This document shows, one piece after another, positions 7,292 to 15,557 of a stretch of DNA of 46,765 nucleotides (position 1 is the first letter of the stretch; each line of letters begins with the position of its first letter). The position numbers and the translations under genes are program-made. Below the pieces are notes generated by a model. The model was not told where the DNA came from, did not search any database, and worked only from the letters and a program-made list of their open reading frames with translations. Location of the stretch: the NCBI GenBank assembly GCA_022819945.1, contig JAJEGI010000138.1:1-46765 (forward strand), written 5' to 3'. Source of the stretch: Candidatus Poribacteria bacterium. Its GTDB lineage: Bacteria > Poribacteria > WGA-4E > WGA-3G.

Positions 7292-10200
7292 TTAATTGTA
7301 GGATTGCTTAAGTTGCAAGCGGAGTACACCGCGATGCCGCGTGCCGATATAGAAAATACCACGGTCAACCGCGAAAGCCGTTATCTTGTATGGCACCTCG
7401 GACGACATCTGAATCCACGTACCCGTCTCAGTATCCATACGATAAACGCCTTGATTACCGACACCGTAGACCTTATCACCATCCACGGCTATCCGAGCCA
7501 TAAGGGGACGGTTACCATCCGTATCGGTGAGTGCCTTCCAATTAATGCCGTCATGCGAATTCATAACGCCTTGATCTGTTCCAATATAAACGGTAGCACC
7601 CGCAAAAACTATCTCTTCAAAATATGCGAAAGTGAAGGGTAAATCTGCGGTGATCTCTTTCCAATTCTCTCCGCTGTCAAACGACTGAAATAGGGATCCG
7701 TCGCGTTTACCGGCATAGACGACGTTCTCCGAAGCTGCAAGCGTTAGCCCTTTAGATGTATCAGCACCGGGGGCGCGTTCGGTGGTATCTACAATACCCG
7801 TATTGAACCATTGCGCTTCACCTTTTCGCCATCTGAAGAGTTTGCGTCGGAATTCCATGTAGACGGTTTCATCAGTCATTGCAAACCCACCGTTAGTCAG
7901 ATACTCCTCAATGATATTGGGCATATTTGTTTTCATCTGGTAACCCAATTCACTACGGCGACGTCCGGAAGGCGCATTAAGGATCTTTTCCCGCCATTCA
8001 ACTTGTAGCGTATCTTCAGCAAATGCAGGCACTCCTTGAAAAGGTATCAACACATTTCCATCAAGAGAAAGATGAAAAAACATAACCTTATCGGATGTAC
8101 TGTTGCTGACATAGAATGAACCGTTGGCTTTCGCGATTTTCGCAAGGCTCAGTACATCTCGGGCTGCCTGCTTCTTTCGGAGCCGCCCTTTTTGTCTGAT
8201 GCCACCGCCAAGATTCGGGTAAATAGATGTCCATGATTCCCCAAGATCCGTTGATTTAACGATGCCTTCAGAGGTGAGCGCGTAGAGAACACTTTCAAGC
8301 GCAATCAGACTCTGGACATGAGAATTTACCATTCCGGTAGTAAAGGGACGCCACGAGAGCCCCGCATCTGTTGATCGCGCTATTCCGGAGAGGTCCGACG
8401 TATAAAAGTTATTTTCATCCAACGCTACAACCGGGAAAATACTCTGACTCAACGAATTCCGATCAGCCCCGATATCCGTCCATGTATCACCCTTATCGGA
8501 CGAATGTAGTAAAACGCGTGTCCCCATCACCACGAGCTTTTCGCCAACTGCAGCTAATTGGATACCGCTGAACACCTGGCGTCGGAAATTGTTATCCGCG
8601 GGCGGTAACTCCATCCACAACTTACCCCCTGCCTCTTTTCCCATTACCGGTGAAATATCGATCCAGGTATTGCCTAAGTCGGTTGAACGAAAAATTTTCG
8701 GTGGCGATTTCAAGATCTCAACCGACTGATTCAGTCCAAGCGATTCCCCAAACAAGTGTACTTTCGGTGTAAAATCGAGCCCAGCTATAACGTAAAGTTC
8801 ACTTTCGGTGGCTACCAAGGCATTAATAAATCGGCGACTGTAGAGCGGCAGTAACTCCCAATCATCTGTAGTAACACGGTAAACCCCTTGGTTTGTCCCG
8901 ACGAATATTCTGTTGTCAAGTGCGACAGCATCCGAAATTGAGATGTCGGGTGCGACATTCATCTTCATAATATAGACGTACAAATCTTGCATCATCGGTA
9001 TCCAAGTTTTACCGACATCGTCAGACCGAAAGATATGTTTTTCAAAAACGAGGTAGAACGCCTCATCCGTGACGAGCAATTCCAAAGCACGTCCTTCCGG
9101 TCGAGAACCGACGGTATCCCATGTCTTACCCGCATCGCTTGAGGCTAATAATTCATCAGCAGTCAAGATATAGAGGACGTCACCCCGTTCTGCCATCGGC
9201 GTTTGGAACCGCTGGGTTGGCGTGCTTTCGCAGATGAGGGTCCAGGCGTTTTCGTCATCTGTTAGGCGGTAAATCCCTCTCGCTGCAACGGCGTAGAGCG
9301 TTCGGTTGGATGTCGCAAACAGTCCGACTCTGCCACCTGACGTACCTTCGGGACCGCCCATCGGCATCCATCGCGATTTGCTTATGGTAGATTTCTCAGG
9401 TGGGTCGGATTGATCGGCGATGACTTGAAGCGTGTCTGCCCCACGGTTCGCGTTTCCGTTACGCTTACCCGGTGTATCCGCGTTTCCGATCTGATGTCTC
9501 GGACGCAGTTTCTGCTTTGAAATCCTGACAACGGACGCATCAACGAGCTCAACTGTCATCTCCGATGTTGCGTCGAAACTATAAGGTTGCTGAAAGCGGG
9601 GTAGGTATTGCGTACCGCTGCCCATTAGCAGGACTACCAAGGCAGCCGTTGAGGCAGCGACCGCCCACGGCATCCACGGTTTTCCACCTGATGGCGCGGT
9701 CGGTTTGATACGGGCAATTTCTCGCAAAATGTTGTCTGTTAATGTTTCTGGGAACTTAACACCGCCTAAAACCTCGCGAACGATATGTTCTTCCTTCTCC
9801 AGTCGCTTCCGGGCGCGGTGCAGACGACTCTTGATGGTGTTCGGCGATACCCCCAAAAATTTGCTAATATCTTCACATGTCATGTCGCCGAGATAGTGAA
9901 GCGTTACGACGGTGCGCTCACTCTCCGGTAACTTTTGAAGGAGACGTTTGACGACCTCGCGTTGCTGTTCATTTACGATTTCTTCTTGTTGCTCAGTCCG
10001 GTATTGCGCATAAGCCAACGCCTCTAATTCTTCTGGCGACATCATTTCTAACGATTCCATCGGAATTTGTTTCTTTTTTAACCAAGCGTGGCATCGGCGC
10101 GTGGCACTGACGTAAAGCCATCCGGCAAACAGATTCGGATTTTTTAGCGTTTGCAGTTTCTTGTAAACGTTAAGGAAAATATCTTGTGTAATCTCTTCAG

Positions 10201-10336
10201 CAATGTGGAAGTCGCCAATTTTCCGCCATACAAGCGCGTGGAGCGGCTTTTGGTACTTTCGCACAAGTGCGCTGAAAGCCCGTTGATCGCCTTCCAAGGT
10301 CTGTTGAATCAATTCAGCATCATCGTTGTTCTGCAT
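7292..10336 (-). CDS. ECF sigma factor fused through a membrane helix to a beta-propeller
   Basis: The 1014-residue product has three parts. Residues 1-185 are a complete ECF sigma-70: region 2 at about 18-80 (GDFHIAEEITQDIFLNVYKKL, then WLYVSATRRC) and region 4 at about 128-180 (LPESERTVVTLHYLGDMTCEDISKFLGVSPNTIKSRLHRARKRL). Residues 221-240 (WMPWAVAASTAALVVLLMGS) form one membrane helix. After a polar linker, residues about 320-1014 carry many BNR/sortilin-like blades (STDLGNTWIDI, SSDKGDTWTDI, STDAGLSWRPF, SFDSGENWKEI). The sigma domain is therefore predicted to be tethered, with the propeller outside the cytoplasmic membrane. Long C-terminal extensions are known in ECF groups of Planctomycetes and similar phyla; a release mechanism is not visible. 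I set the start at 10336, not the longer frame, because it aligns with the second sigma protein and has GGAG ten bases upstream. Confidence 0.85.
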   Translation of the reverse strand: MQNNDDAELIQQTLEGDQRAFSALVRKYQKPLHALVWRKIGDFHIAEEITQDIFLNVYKKLQTLKNPNLFAGWLYVSATRRCHAWLKKKQIPMESLEMMSPEELEALAYAQYRTEQQEEIVNEQQREVVKRLLQKLPESERTVVTLHYLGDMTCEDISKFLGVSPNTIKSRLHRARKRLEKEEHIVREVLGGVKFPETLTDNILREIARIKPTAPSGGKPWMPWAVAASTAALVVLLMGSGTQYLPRFQQPYSFDATSEMTVELVDASVVRISKQKLRPRHQIGNADTPGKRNGNANRGADTLQVIADQSDPPEKSTISKSRWMPMGGPEGTSGGRVGLFATSNRTLYAVAARGIYRLTDDENAWTLICESTPTQRFQTPMAERGDVLYILTADELLASSDAGKTWDTVGSRPEGRALELLVTDEAFYLVFEKHIFRSDDVGKTWIPMMQDLYVYIMKMNVAPDISISDAVALDNRIFVGTNQGVYRVTTDDWELLPLYSRRFINALVATESELYVIAGLDFTPKVHLFGESLGLNQSVEILKSPPKIFRSTDLGNTWIDISPVMGKEAGGKLWMELPPADNNFRRQVFSGIQLAAVGEKLVVMGTRVLLHSSDKGDTWTDIGADRNSLSQSIFPVVALDENNFYTSDLSGIARSTDAGLSWRPFTTGMVNSHVQSLIALESVLYALTSEGIVKSTDLGESWTSIYPNLGGGIRQKGRLRKKQAARDVLSLAKIAKANGSFYVSNSTSDKVMFFHLSLDGNVLIPFQGVPAFAEDTLQVEWREKILNAPSGRRRSELGYQMKTNMPNIIEEYLTNGGFAMTDETVYMEFRRKLFRWRKGEAQWFNTGIVDTTERAPGADTSKGLTLAASENVVYAGKRDGSLFQSFDSGENWKEITADLPFTFAYFEEIVFAGATVYIGTDQGVMNSHDGINWKALTDTDGNRPLMARIAVDGDKVYGVGNQGVYRMDTETGTWIQMSSEVPYKITAFAVDRGIFYIGTRHRGVLRLQLKQSYN

Positions 10337-10379
10337 ACCTTCGTTACTCCCAAAAACATATTGCCTCTTATAATATAAA

Positions 10380-10417
10380 GAGACGTGCTGCAGGATGGAG
10401 GGTTGCATAAAATGCAA
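10380..10417 (-). promoter_or_regulatory. palindrome and candidate ECF promoter of the sigma-propeller gene
   Basis: TTGCATAAAATGCAA (10403-10417) is a perfect six-base dyad around AAA. Read on the minus strand it runs into TGCAACC, a -35-like ECF element, followed about 15 bases later by CGTCTC. The same 15 bases and following CC occur at the same distance before the other sigma gene (15521-15535), and the leaders share a further ATATTTTTGGG-like stretch. This fits an autoregulated ECF promoter or a common operator. Confidence 0.5.
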
Positions 10418-10544
10418 GATTTAGGAAATTTTATATTAAAATGGGAAAATTTGAAAGGGTAGCACAATGCTTTTCTGTCGTGCAGTGTCCGAAGAAAAGG
10501 ACGGCGGGGAACTTTTTGCAATATGGGAACTTGAAAGTTACACG

Positions 10545-11942
10545 CTAAATCTCAATGCGTACAAATGCAAGGAACGCTCCGGCGAAAAAAACACCGAAAA
10601 ATAGCGTTAGCAACAACAAATCCATCGCTGCTGCGTCGAAATCACTGCTAAAGTTACGTGTGTCTTCAAATTTGGGAACCGTTTCTGGATTGACAGATTT
10701 CTGCGACACACCCTCGCGAACCCCAAAGATATGAAGACTCTCCGGATCCGCTTTATCGGTGTCAACAGTGAATTCGCGGAATTGTCGAGCGTAGGATTGA
10801 ACATTCTCTAAGAATTGCAGGTGTCGCTCAAAACCGGTTCCGGCGAACGACTCAAGGAGATGCTCCACAATTGGGACAGGCGAAAAACGGGTGATGGCGC
10901 GCGCCCGGTTCACCTGAGAAATCCGCCGTTTCAAGTGTTCTTCGCGTGAGCGTTTCCGCAGTTCTGCGTCTTTGGTAACGTACTCGCCTGACAATTGTAA
11001 TTGTTTTCTGCGATCCCCATGTGCCTCATGCCAACGCGCGTCGAATTCCGCCCTACGTTCAAAAAAACGTTGCGAAGCGCGTTCCCACCTGAGCGATGAA
11101 GAATGCCCCGCGATTGAAGCGAGTGTACCCGGCATAAAAACGACAAGCGTGACCCAAACCAACAGAAGGATCACAAGGCTTACTGCGCTCCGTTGCACAC
11201 GCGCTGACACCAGTAAACCTAATGCCAGAAAAAGACAGGTGTACAGGAGCGCAATAAAGTAGATGATGCCTAAACGTCCCCACGCATCTGTGCCAAGATA
11301 CACATCACTTGACGTAGAAATCACCAACAGGTTCACCAATACGGCAAGCGTAAATGGAATACTAATGCTTATCAACGCTCCTAAAAATTTACCAATCAGT
11401 ACAGTGTGCCGCGGAATCGCATTCGCCAACATTAACCGTAATGTACCCTGTTCACGTTCATTGGAGATCGAATCAAAGGTGAACAGAAGTGCGAGGAGAC
11501 TTAAGACGTAGCCGATGATAAAACCCCAGTCCACTTTGGTAACATCTGGGTCAACGTTGTTCCGATTCGGAGTAGCTGACGGATACCACAGTGACCATAA
11601 GCCCTCTAAACCACGCTCATCCCAACTCCAACTTTGAATGCTGCTTACATGTGCTGACAAGAACGCTTCCCCGCGCCCTGCACAGAAGTGGAGAGCAGAT
11701 GGCTTTTTGTGAAGCGTGCCAGGTCCCTTTTGCGCGAGTTCATAGAAACTTGCGTTGGCGTGAGACTTTAAACGATTTTGATGCGCAGCGACCTTCTCGC
11801 TATACTTCTGAACCCGCTCTGGGTGCTCGCGGAGATGCACAACGGCATTGGTCAACATCAAACCTAAGAGCAGGAATGTTGCAAGCGAGAATCGGAGGCT
11901 GTTCAGGTTATCATAGAGTTCTCGTTTTGCGATATACCACAT
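10545..11942 (-). CDS. ABC-2 type transporter permease (first of pair)
   Basis: A 465-residue membrane protein with the ABC-2/DUF3526-like plan. One N-terminal helix (about 18-38) is followed by a large extracytoplasmic loop (about 40-140), then a block of helices including LSLLALLFTFDSISNEREQGTLRLML, whose NEREQGTLR motif marks the cytoplasmic coupling region of ABC-2 permeases. A second loop (about 270-420) and a final helix (about 438-460) follow. Such subunits work with a separate ATPase, in lipid, polysaccharide or drug export or as Gld/Nos-type transporters. No ATP-binding gene is next to it, so the partner must be elsewhere. No convincing Shine-Dalgarno precedes the ATG, and an inverted-repeat element abuts it. 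Confidence 0.8.
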   Translation of the reverse strand: MWYIAKRELYDNLNSLRFSLATFLLLGLMLTNAVVHLREHPERVQKYSEKVAAHQNRLKSHANASFYELAQKGPGTLHKKPSALHFCAGRGEAFLSAHVSSIQSWSWDERGLEGLWSLWYPSATPNRNNVDPDVTKVDWGFIIGYVLSLLALLFTFDSISNEREQGTLRLMLANAIPRHTVLIGKFLGALISISIPFTLAVLVNLLVISTSSDVYLGTDAWGRLGIIYFIALLYTCLFLALGLLVSARVQRSAVSLVILLLVWVTLVVFMPGTLASIAGHSSSLRWERASQRFFERRAEFDARWHEAHGDRRKQLQLSGEYVTKDAELRKRSREEHLKRRISQVNRARAITRFSPVPIVEHLLESFAGTGFERHLQFLENVQSYARQFREFTVDTDKADPESLHIFGVREGVSQKSVNPETVPKFEDTRNFSSDFDAAAMDLLLLTLFFGVFFAGAFLAFVRIEI

Positions 11943-11948
11943 TTTTTA

Positions 11949-12108
11949 TAGTTATTAGTTGTCAGTTTTCAGTTAAGAGGTTATCGTTTAGATTTCGGGT
12001 TTCAGTGGAATAGTTTACAGTTACCAGTCATCGGTATCCCTTAGAAGAGAACTTTGACTTAAGCAAATGTCTTTTAACTGAAAACTGTTAACTGGAAACT
12101 GGAAACTA
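11949..12108. repeat. inverted-repeat element between the two permease genes
   Basis: GTTGTCAGTTTTCAGTT and following bases at 11958-11979 are repeated, inverted, at 12071-12092 with few mismatches. The outer flanks (TAGTTATTAGTT and AGTAGTTTCCAGTT) are also related. The element fills the whole gap between the permeases and leaves the downstream gene without an obvious ribosome binding site. It could fold into a long stem in the transcript. No coding content. Confidence 0.5.
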
Positions 12109-12110
12109 CT

Positions 12111-13634
12111 TCACACTTCACTTTTGACGAAAATCAGAAATATCAGGCTGAAGATAACGACATTTATCATGAGCAGGATGCCTACATCTGGCAATGCTCG
12201 CTTAGCGTTTGTGTTCACATCGACCCTTTGAAAAGAAAACTCTGGGAGAATGCTCCAATCCGCTGCGCCCTTGTCCGAGGAGAACCACTGTCGAGAGCCA
12301 AACGCCTCTTTATCGTAGAGCACGTTGATCACTTCCTGTCTGTATCGTCTCGCTGCGTCAAAGAAATCTCTGACCCCGTGCAAGTCAGTGCCTGTCCATG
12401 CTTGTGTTGCGGCATCATACAGCCCGACGGGCGAAAGTTTCAACCAGATGCGCTTCACATTTGCCGGATGAACAAAAATATCCTCCAAGGCAGGCTTTCG
12501 GACACCCCAGGTCTGGTCGGCTGTCCGGGTAACCAACTGACCGAGGAAATGGAAATGATGCTGTGCGTGAGGTATCTTGTGTTCCTCATCCTCATCAAAC
12601 CCTTCAAACGCCAGGATACCTTCAAAGGAGTATTGTAGTGTCCCGGGATCCCCCCACATGTAAGCGTAAGGTTCGGATCCACTGCCCGTTAGTCCAAGGT
12701 TCCAATCTATTCCTGGGAGCGCGTCGGTTTCGAGGGAATGCCTCCGTTCTCTCTCGAATTCTTCCTCCCACATCTGCTTAATTTGACTAAAAGCAGAGGC
12801 AGCACGCGCTTGTGGTGCCTCAGAACGGGGAATCACGGCAAGAATCACGTTTGGATAGACTAACACCAGAAACCCCCAGACGAACATAGCGAGCATCAAC
12901 GCAGTACTCGTCCGACGCGTCGCCGCCGAAATCAGCAGCCCGATGAGGTAAAACACCGACAGATACGTAACGGATGCGAAAATAAGCCCGCCGATCCGTA
13001 AAAAATCATCGGTGTTCAGAGAAATGGAGGGTGTCATCGTTAGCAAGATAACGGCGAGGAGCATGCTGAGTAGCAATGGCACGAGTAAGCAGAGCATCGC
13101 ACTGATGTATTTAGCAAGCAAGATATGCCCGCGACGGACAGGATGTGTCAAGACCAGGCGTAATGTGCCGCGCTCGTATTCTCCCGCGAGGGTATCGTAG
13201 GCGAAAACCAGTGCTAACAAGCTCAGGACCACTTCAAAGATAAAAACGATATCCATGGAAGCGAACATATCCATAAACGGATTTGACCCATGCCACCCGG
13301 AATCCCACAGCGATGGCACATAAGTATGGGATACCGTTACCTTGTTTCCGATCCGCTTATCGAATCCAGTATTGAAAATGCTCAGCGGGTTGGGGGGGCG
13401 GTTGATGTGCAATTCGCCTGTGTATGTGATGCCTGCTGAATAAGTTTTTTTCTCCTGCAGCTGCTGTTGATGCATTTTGACAGCATCGTTATAGCCCATC
13501 AGTCGCTGCTCATAATCCTTAAGAAGCACAGCAGTATTGGCGACGACGAGCAACAACATAATCAGGACGGCTACGGCAAAGCGGAATGTCATCAGATTGT
13601 CAAGGAGTTCTCGGCGGATAAGCACTGTTAGCAT
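12111..13634 (-). CDS. ABC-2 type transporter permease (second of pair)
   Basis: A 507-residue paralogue of the 10545-11942 gene with the same topology: N-terminal helix (about 18-38), extracytoplasmic loop, helices from about 130, and the coupling motif GEYERGTLRLVLTHPVRRG near 165-190. A long loop and a C-terminal helix close to the end (ILLMINVVIFSLIFLIFV) complete it. The two permeases may form a heterodimer around a common ATPase encoded elsewhere. AGGGAG precedes the start at 13634 by about six bases and directly touches the end of a MITE-like repeat. It follows the sigma-TPR gene by about 140 bases, all of them repeat. Confidence 0.8.
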   Translation of the reverse strand: MLTVLIRRELLDNLMTFRFAVAVLIMLLLVVANTAVLLKDYEQRLMGYNDAVKMHQQQLQEKKTYSAGITYTGELHINRPPNPLSIFNTGFDKRIGNKVTVSHTYVPSLWDSGWHGSNPFMDMFASMDIVFIFEVVLSLLALVFAYDTLAGEYERGTLRLVLTHPVRRGHILLAKYISAMLCLLVPLLLSMLLAVILLTMTPSISLNTDDFLRIGGLIFASVTYLSVFYLIGLLISAATRRTSTALMLAMFVWGFLVLVYPNVILAVIPRSEAPQARAASAFSQIKQMWEEEFERERRHSLETDALPGIDWNLGLTGSGSEPYAYMWGDPGTLQYSFEGILAFEGFDEDEEHKIPHAQHHFHFLGQLVTRTADQTWGVRKPALEDIFVHPANVKRIWLKLSPVGLYDAATQAWTGTDLHGVRDFFDAARRYRQEVINVLYDKEAFGSRQWFSSDKGAADWSILPEFSFQRVDVNTNAKRALPDVGILLMINVVIFSLIFLIFVKSEV

Positions 13635-13646
13635 GAAGACTCCCTT

Positions 13647-13762
13647 TTATAGTAAGCCCGAAAATACGTGAACACTTAGCAAACACAAAACTCTCTCCTC
13701 GCTGGCGGGGTTTGTAACCCCGCCAATCTCAGGTGTATAATTAATTGTGGGCTTTACTATAA
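13647..13762. repeat. MITE-like element, copy A, TTATAGTAAGCCC termini
   Basis: A 116-base element with terminal inverted repeats (TTATAGTAAGCCC left, GGGCTTTACTATAA right) and an internal hairpin, GGCGGGG/CCCCGCC around TTTGTAA. It is nearly identical to the element at 25893-26010. It fills the space between the stop of the sigma-TPR gene and the ribosome binding site of the permease gene, so it could act as an attenuator between them. Confidence 0.75.
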
Positions 13763-13775
13763 TATCGAAACGCTC

Positions 13776-15458
13776 TTATTCCTGTCCCAGAACCTTCAGA
13801 AACTCTGGATCATCCTTTACATCCCCAAATTCAGGGGTCTCAAGGAAAGACGGGTAGTAACTATCCTGATAATTATAGCCCCTCACCACATAAGCGTCCT
13901 GCGCGATCTTCAAATGGTGTAAAGCCTTCTCGCGATCCTTCTCAGATGCCCAGATGCTCACAGCAAGCATGAAGTGATTATAATCGTTGTAATTCCCCAA
14001 ATCGATGGAGAGTTGTAGCAAACATTTCCCCTCGTCATATCTCTGCGCCCATACCAGACAACAACCGATATTATGAGCCGTACAAATAAGTTCGTACATA
14101 TTTACGGGGTAACGGGCATCCCGTTTTTCTACTTCCCCTTCGATAAACGTCCTTGTATCCGCCCAGACTTGATCGAAACGCTCCCAATCTTCCTGTTTAC
14201 TATACACGCGAAGTCTATTCTCTTTGATAGACAACCAGAATAGAAAATAACTCCGCCAACCGGGGTCACCATTGGCACGTTCCAACTTCTCTATTTCAAG
14301 AAGTGCCGCATCTACCCTGTCGTTCCATATTAAGATATCTGCCCCCGATCTCAGAAAACTGCAACGACTGTACTGACTCACTTCAGGGGTCTCTAAACGC
14401 TCAGATGCCTCATTATAAAGTTGAATCCAGTCATCAATACGACCTTCCGCTTTCCAACAACCAGCAGTGTTCAGATTGGAAACAACCTGCAACACATATT
14501 TTTCTGAGTGCTTGCATGCCCAACGGTAAAGACGCGTCTGTTCCTGAATGGCTTCTCGGTTTCGACTCAGAAAAGCGAGACTCCGTACTAACGACTTATG
14601 CGACCAGTAACGTTCTGTATCATCTGACACGTCATCCATATACTTACGGAGTAGCGGTATCCGTTTTTCCATGCCGAAACTGCCCATAGACGGGTATATT
14701 TCATCAACAACAAGATGCACTAACTCAGGTGTGATTTCCACCTTAAGTGCATCTTCAATCTCGTTGTTGACTTCCATAAGCATAACTTCCCGTGATGAAG
14801 GGTCAGATCGCATCTGTTCTCTATAGGCATCGAGCTTACCACGAATGTCATCCAATTTAGCAGACATAATAAAATCTCCTTTGGAACCACCCCAAATCTC
14901 TCGAATCGTGGGTTCCTCCTTCTTCAATCGCTTGCGGGCGCGGTGGAGCCGACTCTTGACGGTGTTCGGCGATACACCCAAAAACTCGCTAACGTCTTCG
15001 CAGGTCATACTATCGAGATAATGAAGCGTTACAACGGTCCGTTCACTCTCCGGCAACTTTTGAAGGAGACGTTTGATAACTTCGCGTTGCAGTTCATTCG
15101 CGAATTCATCTCGTTGTTTTGCGCGGTATTGCGCATAAGCCAGTTCTTCTAATTCCTCTGGTGGCATTGCATCTAATGATGCCATCGGAATCCGTTTCTT
15201 TTCAAACCAAGCGAAACACTGACGAGCCGCGATTACATAAAGCCATCTGACAAACGTATTCGGGTTTTTCAGCGTTTCGAGTTTTTCGTAAACTCTAAGG
15301 AATATATCTTGCGTGATCTCTTCAGCAATGTGGAAATCACCGACTTTTCGGCGCACGAAAGCGTGGACCGGTTTTTGGTATTTCTGTACGAGCGTACTGA
15401 AAGCAGATTCGTCGCCCGCCAATATCCGTTCAATCAATCGCACATCGTCGCTTTTCAT
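13776..15458 (-). CDS. ECF sigma factor fused to a TPR-like helical domain
   Basis: A 560-residue protein. Residues 1-185 form an ECF sigma factor very like the one at 7292-10336 (shared QKYQKPVHAF, GDFHIAEEITQDIFLRVYEKL, LPESERTVVTLHYL, EFLGVSPNTVKSRLHRARK). There is no membrane helix. After GGSKGDF at about 190-196 comes a domain of amphipathic helix pairs to the end, with TPR-like spacing (DRVDAALLEIEKLER, AQRYDEGKCLLQLSIDLGN, DREKALHHLKIAQDAY). The helical half probably binds a protein or ligand and controls the sigma half. An excellent internal ribosome binding site and ATG sit at the junction (14865-14880), so a separate 363-residue C-terminal protein may also be made. Two ABC-2 permease genes follow. 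Confidence 0.8.
   Translation of the reverse strand: MKSDDVRLIERILAGDESAFSTLVQKYQKPVHAFVRRKVGDFHIAEEITQDIFLRVYEKLETLKNPNTFVRWLYVIAARQCFAWFEKKRIPMASLDAMPPEELEELAYAQYRAKQRDEFANELQREVIKRLLQKLPESERTVVTLHYLDSMTCEDVSEFLGVSPNTVKSRLHRARKRLKKEEPTIREIWGGSKGDFIMSAKLDDIRGKLDAYREQMRSDPSSREVMLMEVNNEIEDALKVEITPELVHLVVDEIYPSMGSFGMEKRIPLLRKYMDDVSDDTERYWSHKSLVRSLAFLSRNREAIQEQTRLYRWACKHSEKYVLQVVSNLNTAGCWKAEGRIDDWIQLYNEASERLETPEVSQYSRCSFLRSGADILIWNDRVDAALLEIEKLERANGDPGWRSYFLFWLSIKENRLRVYSKQEDWERFDQVWADTRTFIEGEVEKRDARYPVNMYELICTAHNIGCCLVWAQRYDEGKCLLQLSIDLGNYNDYNHFMLAVSIWASEKDREKALHHLKIAQDAYVVRGYNYQDSYYPSFLETPEFGDVKDDPEFLKVLGQE
14865..14880 (-). promoter_or_regulatory. internal Shine-Dalgarno and ATG at the sigma/TPR junction
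   Basis: On the minus strand AAAGGAGA is followed by seven bases (TTTTATT) and ATG at 14867, in frame with the sigma-TPR fusion. It is a stronger initiation signal than the one before the sigma start. It would yield a free 363-residue helical protein beginning MSAKLDDIRGK. Either the fusion is recent or two products are made. Confidence 0.6.
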
Positions 15459-15499
15459 ACACCACCCCCAAAAATATGTTGTCTTCCAAAATGTTAAGA

Positions 15500-15535
15500 T
15501 AGGAATCGGTGACAGAAAGGTTGCATAAAATGCAA
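15500..15535 (-). promoter_or_regulatory. palindrome and candidate ECF promoter of the sigma-TPR gene
   Basis: TTGCATAAAATGCAA at 15521-15535 is identical to the dyad before the other sigma gene. On the minus strand it continues as TGCAACC, with a weaker CTATCTT downstream as a possible -10. The distance to the start codon, about 63 bases, is close to that in the other copy (67). Confidence 0.5.
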
Positions 15536-15557
15536 AATTTGGGAGAAATCGTCTGAA

